The translations under genes were made by a program, and so were the position numbers. Shown here one piece after another: positions 49,530 to 57,990 of a stretch of DNA of 64,000 nucleotides. The notes under the pieces were generated by a model. That model saw nothing but the letters and a program-made list of their open reading frames with translations, made no database searches and was not told where the DNA came from. Numbering within the stretch: position 1 is the stretch's first letter; each line of letters starts with the position of its first letter. The DNA is from Rattus norvegicus (Eukaryota; Chordata; Mammalia; Rodentia; Muridae), in contig NC_086034.1 of NCBI RefSeq assembly GCF_036323735.1, positions 72,779,939 to 72,843,938 on the forward strand. Direction: 5' to 3'.

Positions 49530-50724
49530 CCTCTCTCTGTCTCTATCTCAATCTCTCTCCCTTTGTTTCCCTACATGGGTTCCAGGGATCAAACTCAGGC
49601 CCTCATGGTTGCCAAGCAAACACTTTACTAAATGAGCTATCTCCCCAGCCATGATAGTTCCTTTCTTTATGTCCCTTTCTTTAGTCAGAGGTAAGGTTTA
49701 TAGCACTGAGGAGGAATTATCTTTCACACCTCATTCTCCTTTGAGGCTCTCTTTACATTGAGAGGAAGGTCAAGTTGCCCCAGCGTCACTGAGGAGAAAG
49801 TAGATTAAGTTCAGGGACTGGGCTGCTGGGGCCTTTGTGTGTGAGGCCGCTCGAACTGTGCTGCATGGACAGCCACTGCTCTGAGGTCCTGTCATTTAAG
49901 TATGGTTTTTTTACTTCCCTAGTGGCTACCTTGGCCCTGGAGGTATAGGGGACTTGGGGAAGTATCCTCATTGTACTGGAGGAGCCGCTGGCTACATCGA
50001 CCGCCTGCTTCTGGGAGACAGTCACCTATACCAGCACCCATCCTCCGCTGTGCGTGAGACTTTCCCTTACTGAGAACTGGGAGGTAGGGAAGTAGGAAGC
50101 CAGCTTTATACTATTTAAGGAAAACGCGGTACGAAATCACTTTTGTTTGGGAAACTGGCTGCGTTTGTGCCTTCTGGTTACAGCGTGAAATGAACCATAT
50201 AAACAAGTGGAGTTTTATTTAGACTTTTAGGTTTCCCGTTCCAGACTCTGAGACAGGGACTCTGGCGCAGGATGTGAGGATGTGCGTGGGGGTATCCTCA
50301 CTGGATCCCTGTGAGGAATACAGCTGGGGAGGAGGGAGTTGAACTTCACTGTGGTTAATCTCTGAGCCTCTGAGGTGGCATTCAAGAACTGGTCTGGGTG
50401 TCCCTTATGTTGGGGGTGGACTCTCTCCAGCACAGGAGTGATTTAGGAAGGCAGACCAAGCCCCACACTTTCATTTGTGTTGTTTTATGTTGCTGGGATC
50501 CAGCTCAGGGCCCAGGTTGCTGTACTCTCATGGCGTGTACTTCCCTTTAGTTAAGGACCCTGCGTGAAGTCTGTGACCGAGACCTTATTTCTAGTCACTG
50601 GTTAGGGACGAATGTTTCAGGCCGCGGAAAGGTTGAGGATGTGGGTGGTGCTCATGCACTGTACACTTCCAAAGTTCTGGTCTCATTTTTATATTAAAAA
50701 TCAAATGTTTTATTTTAATTGACT

Positions 50725-50768
<44 letters not shown>

Positions 50769-53700
50769 GTTGTTTATGGAACGCTAGCGCTTAAAATCAT
50801 GGGCCGCCTGCGTGCTAAGCACACGTTGCCTCCGCTGGGCTGCTCCCTCTTCTCAAATGGATTATTAGATGGTATTTGCCCAAGGAGAAGGCTGGGAGCT
50901 GTTGACTCGGCAGTGGGATTTGCTAAATCAGAAGCAGCGGGCAGTCCCTGTCCTGTTAGGCATTTGCATTTTGATTTGGTTAAATGTGGTCCAGCATTCT
51001 TTGCCACACTTGCTAATGTAATATGGCCAGGCAGGATCACCATGGCTCACTTTGCCTAGGATGCCCATGAATTTCTGCTGTAAAAACAAAAAAGGGGGGG
51101 GGGTAGGGTGGGAAGAAACCTGGAACTCTCAGCTATCGAACTGTATTCCAGTTTGCTCTCTTGCCTTTGTTCTTGTGTTCAGACAGTGACTGGCACCCTC
51201 TCGTTCTGTTTCCTTAAGGTGCTGTATCACACTGAGGTGGCCTACGACCCAGAAGGAGTCTTGGGGACTATCAACTCCATTGTGATGGCATTTTTAGGAG
51301 TTCAGGTATCTGTTTCCTCAGGATAACCCTTCTGACAGCTGGTGACAGCCGCTAACAATGTAACCAGGGGGCCATCCCACTGTAACCAGGGGCCATCCCA
51401 CTCTAACGAGGAAGTGGAAGGAAGTCTCTGCTGCCCTACAGGTCTGGTAAATTCTATTTAGGATCGAGATTATGCAAACTAGTGTGGGACAGCTCGGCAA
51501 TTCAAATGACTAGCTGGAGCCTTACATTCTGGAAACTAAATTCTTACTAGTGGTGGGTTTATTTTAGCCCAGCAGTTTGTAGATAATGAGTTCTGTTAAT
51601 GGCTACACCCCGCCCCCTTTGTTTTTTTGTTTTTGTTTTTGTTTTTTGTTTTTTGTTTTTTGTTTTTGTTTTTTTTTTTTGTTTTTTTTGTTTTTTTTGA
51701 GACAGTGATTCTCTGTGTATCCTTGGCTTTCCTAAGACTTGTTTTGTAGACCAGGCTGGCTTCGATCTCCTCAGAGATCTGCCTGCCTCTGCCTCCTGAG
51801 TGCTGGGATTAAAGCTATTGGGGTCCAAGAATCGCTTCACAAACCACACAGACACCAATCTCAGTCAGTCAAAGTTTCTTAAGCATCTGCCCCAGAACTG
51901 GTCGACCAGGGCCATGGTCCAGATTCAGGAACCGAACCATGGCATTGAATTAAGATTCTACAAGGTTTTTAAGCCCTGTATCCACAAACCTCTGTGTCCA
52001 CCAATCAGGATTTAGGGATAGGGCATTTCCTTTTGAATGTGTCTTTGCTGTACACTTGTCCTGCCCCACTGTGGCAGGGGACTTGCCTTGTCTAATATTC
52101 ATGTCCTAACTTGTCTGTCAGGATGGTACTTGTCTAAGATATGTATCTTCAGTTACCCATGTATATTTCTCTTTCTGCCAGTTAGGATGTCAGTTCCCAG
52201 GGAGGTCTTGGGAACTTAAACTTTACTAGGCTGCCACTCAAATAGTCTGAGTCTGGGACTGGAGACCTGAAGGTCTAAATAAAACTCCACTTGTTTTATA
52301 TGGTTCATTTCACTCCAAATAGTTTCTTATATCGCTGCGGGTGTCTCTCTTATGTTGGGGCCCATCCCAGGGACAGCTCATACAGGCAAATACCATAAAA
52401 GCTTATACAAAGGTTCAGGAAGTGCTGCTGGGTGGGTGGCTTGGGTCCAGGCTTATTTCCGGGTTACTATAGAGAACAGTTCTACTGCCTTCTATGGTGA
52501 TTGGTTTCCAAGGGCACAGAACATAGCAGAACATGTAGTCAACTTAAGCATGAAGAAGTTTCCTGGTAACAGCAGAAGCAACATAGTAGCAGTGCAAAAT
52601 GGAAGGTCTCAGAGGGGTAACAGTTACCCAGGCACCGTGACAATGGCCACATTTTTTTTTTTTAATGCTAAAATGATGACTTTGGTTCTATTTTCACCCT
52701 TTATTTGGAAAACAGGGCAATATTAAGTTTTAGATTTTCAAATGAATTAACATGGTAATAAAAGTATGGCCTGAATTTAGAGAGTTAAGTGGTTGTCCGG
52801 TTTTGGGGTAGGAGGTGTGAGATCATCTCCAAAGAAGAGAACACATTCTCTGTGAGCCACCAAAGGGTTTGGCTTCCACTCACCGAGGGCAGGCAGTGCA
52901 GTCCAGGCTAAGCCTCCACGATCTTTGTCACAGCAAATCAGAGTCTCTGACTATTCAAAGTAATCGTAGGTACACGAGAGAAAGCAACTCCAGACTGACT
53001 TATTAGTTGATCTGGATGACTATGAAGTGTCCCCTATGAATGACAAACATCTTCAGAGTGACTGTTGGAGCAGGGAACCTTTCACGTGCTCCCAGTTGTT
53101 GTACAGTGCATAGAGACTGGTGAGTGTCGGTCCTACCGGGCCACCACATGCTATTCCTTGAAGACCTGCACATTATACAACATTCCCGTCATCGTCCCAG
53201 CTGCTACTGTGTTGAGGCCCTCTTCTGCACCCCGTGTTTTCTCAATGATAACGCCAAAAGCACTGTAGAGCAAAGCCGGGGAACCTAGAGGATTAGCCCA
53301 AAGAGCCACTTGCCTCATCTCCATATTCAAAATCTGTTCATTTCTTGGCTTGGAACGGACCATGCTTCGGGTTCGTTCAGTGCTAAACGAGGACTGTTCA
53401 TTGCCCCTGTCATGTAACATCTTCCAAAGATAAAGAAAGCTAGTTCAAGTCTGCCTCGGGGTTATTAGCTCCAGTTGGTGAAATAAATTCATCCCTCTCC
53501 TGAATGAGATAGCGTGGACCCACATTTAAATAAGGAAACAGGGTTCATACCAGTCAATGGGACGCCAGCCAAATCAGATTCCAGGTAATAGCCTTGGGCT
53601 TCCCAGCACCACCTCAGGCCGTGGTCACGTGGCCCAGACAGCAACAGCAGGGAGACCCATGTTCCTACTGCCACCTTCACACGCTGACCTTCTAGGCGCT

Positions 53701-56700
53701 GGCCAGTGGCCACATTCCTAATCCCTGCACTTGGGAGGCTGAGGCAGGAGGATTCCAAGTTTGAGACCAGACTGGGTTATAGAGCAAGACAAATGAAAAC
53801 AGACGACTATGAAAGATTCCATGTGGCGTTTTCAGAATGTTTCGCTCGATATTGGTAACGTAAAGAGGTCGCCGTGCCGCTGGCCTGTTTCCTATGTACT
53901 TACCTCCCTGTGTAGCCGAGACTGACTGATTCATAAACAGCAGAGATTTGCTCCGCAGGCCCAGGCTCAAAGTGCTGTGAACTTAGGAAAGACACAGACC
54001 TCCACCCACAGCCAGCTGTGTACGTGACTTTAGAGCATGTGTGTCTTATGCCCCAAATCAAATCTGGTCACTCTTGGTGTCCCTCATGTTTTGATTGAGA
54101 GCAGTCTAGATTTCTCGACCCAAAGTTGTCTTTCCTGGCATTTGAGCATATTGAGGGGAACACACTGGAGAAAAGAACGGCTCCTACAGCAGGCCCGAGA
54201 GAATGTTCTGTGATGGAGAGCATCCTGACCATGCAGGCAGCCATTGCGAGGAATCTGTGGAGTACAGGATGTGGGTGGAGTATAACTAAGAACCTTTTTA
54301 GGTTTACTTGACAAAATTTAAACAGCCACACATTGTGGCGGTCCTATTAAATGGTACAGATTTCAAATGTGCACAGTTTGGAGATTAAATAATTTTCTGC
54401 TAATGGGTTGACACCCTGCCTCTATTTCTGTGATTCTTAGATTCTGTTCTTATCTACACTCACACACTCTCCACACACTCTAGGCAAACCCCAGCCTGCT
54501 AGGGCCATTGGGTTAGTGTGGAAAACTTTAGCTGAAGACCCATGGCTGCACTGTGTGGATCTGTGTCTAGTTCTCTCATGTGCAGGCTGAGTGATGTCTG
54601 GCTGTGTCTAATTCCAGGGGTGTTACAAAGATGAAATTTCTGCAAAACCCCAAGAACTAGCACATAGGCCATACTTGCACATTTTAAGCTATTATTATAA
54701 ATTATTGACACTTTATCCTTTGATACTTCCAAAGTTTGACTCTAGTTCAGAGACACTTTGCACTTTGTCCTGTCTGGGGGTTTAAGTTTTCCCTGCACAC
54801 CGTTCAGTTTTGCTCCTCTGCATCCTGAGTAGTGCCGGCCAAACCGGATACTTTGTAGCCAGGTTAGTCCCACCTAGTCTCTTGTCACCTAGATGGGTGT
54901 TACTTTTTGTTTCCATTCTGTTGCTGTGATAAAGACACTCTATCGGAAAGCAATTTAGGGTTGTTTCACTCACAGGTCACAGCACTTCATTGATGGAAGT
55001 GAGGGTAGGCGCTCAAGCAGGAACTTAAAGCCAAAGCCAGGCAGGAGCACTGCCTGCTGCCTCACATGCTGGCTCGTTCTCAGGCAGCGCTCCTGTGCAT
55101 CCAGGCACACTTACCCAGGGATGGCGCTGCTCACGGTGGACCCAGCCCTCCGGCATCAATTAGCAACCAAGATAGTCCCCCCCAGACATGCCGACAGACC
55201 AGTGTGATCTAAGCAGTTTGTCAATTGACATTTCCTTTTCCCGGGTGACTTTAGGTTGTGTCTAGAATAAGGGTTAACTTTCCTGGGCTCCCCAAAACCT
55301 CTGGGAGAAAGTGAGACCTGCTGAGCCCCCTGCCTGCCCTGTTATTTCACTTCTCAATCTACTGTGGCACTCCTGGCTTTAACGTGTTTCTCTGTGTGCT
55401 GTCCCCTTCACCTGGAATGTCCTGCCTGCTCTGATGCTCTCCAATTTGTATCCCCAACACTACCTGTGTCACTGGTCCCACACGTCTCCCCAGTCTCCAC
55501 TAGGGTACAGGGGTCAATTTGTGTTCCTCCTTAAATGCCAGAGTCTCGAAAGTGTGCGTAGTAAATAACTCCATGTGCTGGATGGTTAAATCGATGGAAA
55601 TAGAAACAAGAATTCAACATGGTTAACTCTCTTGGTCATATTGTTTTTGTCTCCAGGCAGGAAAAATACTGTTGTATTACAAGGATCAGACGAAAGCCAT
55701 CCTGATACGATTCGCCGCCTGGTGCTGTATCCTTGTAAGTTTCCTTCCTTACTCATGTTGCTGCCCTTAAGGACGGCTCTTATTTAAGAAGACATGAAGT
55801 TTTTTGCTGTCACTGGCTCAGCATGACGGGGAATGGTTCACTTGAATAACAGGGTTCACGGAGTAACATCTTTAAACGTTATTTTTATTTTCTGAGCCTG
55901 GAACTCAGGGCCTGGTGTGGGCCAAGCACACACTCTACCGCTAAGCTATACCCCTCGTCCCAAGGAGGAAGACGTCTTTATATCTAACTATTCGGGCTTA
56001 TTTTCTTAGAAAACTATATTATATAAATAAATAACATAGCGTTTGCTACCACACACTCGAATGAGAATTGCTGGAGAAAATGTGTAAGCGAGCCAGGTGG
56101 TGGTGGCGCATACCTTTAATCCCCGCACTTGGGAAGCAGAGGCAAATGGATCTTTGCTTTCTAGGCCAGCCTGGTCTATAGGACAGCCAAGGATACACAG
56201 AGAAACCCTGTCTCTAAAAATGAGAAAGGGGGGGAGGGAAAAGGGGGGAGAGGGAGAGAGGGAGAGAGTCTCCAAGCAATAAGAGATGCATGCCCTGTGT
56301 CCTATCTCTGAGAAGGACTGGGTGTGGAGACTCGTGTCTGCAGTGAGGAGATAGAAACAAGGGATCCAAGCACCCTTGCCACATAGTGAGCTTGAGGCCC
56401 GTCTGGGATACGTGAGACCCTATCTCAAAAACAAAAGAGAAAATAAATTGGAAACAGCCAGCCAAGCGGTAGTTTTAAAGCAGGAGCCTCCTGTTAAGAG
56501 CCAGTTTGTGCTCCTGACTGCCTGTCCATATACCCCCTAACCCCCGGCCTTTCAGAATCCTCCCTAGGAGTCACTGTGACTCATCAATTACTGTCTCTGA
56601 CTCAGGGAACACTGGGAGATAGTATTGGATAATGTATTAGTTACACATCTTCCAATAGGCTTCCAGTTAAAAGAACAAAATAAAAGGTGATTTCTTCTGT

Positions 56701-57373
56701 CCTCCCTAAGCAATTAAGTAACTTTTTTGTCTTCAGTGCATTGTGTTTTGAGATTGGAATCTGGATCTTTAACGCCCTTCTTTTCCTCACAGGGGCTTAT
56801 TTCTATTGCTTTGACAAAGATGTCTGCAAACGAAGGCTTTATTCCAATAAACAAGAATCTCTGGTAAGCATGGCAGAGGGTGCCGTGTTCCTGTTGGCAC
56901 GCGTGTTGAAACGGGGTGTTTCCGGGAGTGTGATGGCTCTCCCTCGCTCATCCTCCCATAGGTCCATCTCATATGTCACCACGCTGAGCTGCTTTGCCTT
57001 CTCCATCCTCCTCATCCTCTACCCGGTGGTGGATGTGAAGGGCCTGTGGACAGGAACCCCATTCTTTTATCCAGGTGAGTTAGCGGTCGCCAGAGTAGGT
57101 AGATGCGGGCAGACTGGCTTCAGAGCCACTGGGCTTCCTCAGAGCTGTCCTCTGTCCTGGAGGCACATTTCCAGAAAGCAAGCTCAGGAAGAAACCAGCA
57201 GTGGCTGGGCTCCCCTGCTCACTGGCCTGTCCCAAGGCACTCGGCCCCATTTTTACACATCTAGTTCCTAGAGTCAGTAAATACTCTGCTTATATCCGGG
57301 TAGTACAAAATGGTGAGTTGCTGGATATGACCCAGGACATTGTTTTTAATAAAAATAGGATTGTGCTTTGTGT

Positions 57374-57419
<46 letters not shown>

Positions 57420-57952
57420 CTTGTGTGTGTGTGTCCTTGCACATTTATATGTGTGTGCATGTTTGTGTGTATGTATGAGTGTGCATGTGTGCATGTATAT
57501 GTGTGAGTATGCATATGTATGTGTGCATGTATGTGTATGTGTGTGCATGTGTATGAGTATATATGTGTGTGTATGAATTGTGTGCACATGAATGTATATA
57601 CATGTATGTGTCTGTATGAGTGTGTGTGCATGTGTATATGTGTGTATGAATGTGTGTGCATGTATGTGTGTGTGCGCACACGTGTGTGCTTGCATGTGCG
57701 TATATGTGTGCATGTTTGTGTGTATGTATGAGTGTGTGCATGCATATGTGTGAGTATGCATGTGTATGTATGTGTGCATGTATGTGTGTATGTGTATGAA
57801 TGTGTGTGCATGTGTATGAGTATATATGTGTGTGTATGAATTGTGTGCACATGAATGTATATACATGTATGTCTGTATGAGTGTGTGTGCATGTGTGTAT
57901 GTGTGTATGAATGTGTGCGTGTGCATGTGAATGAATGTGCATGTATGTATAT

Positions 57953-57990
<38 letters not shown>

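Noticed and set aside
48923..49654. Three overlapping reading frames of over 230 residues, all serine and leucine rich
   Set aside because: They arise because a CTCTGT repeat has no stop codons in any frame. There is no splice context or family match.
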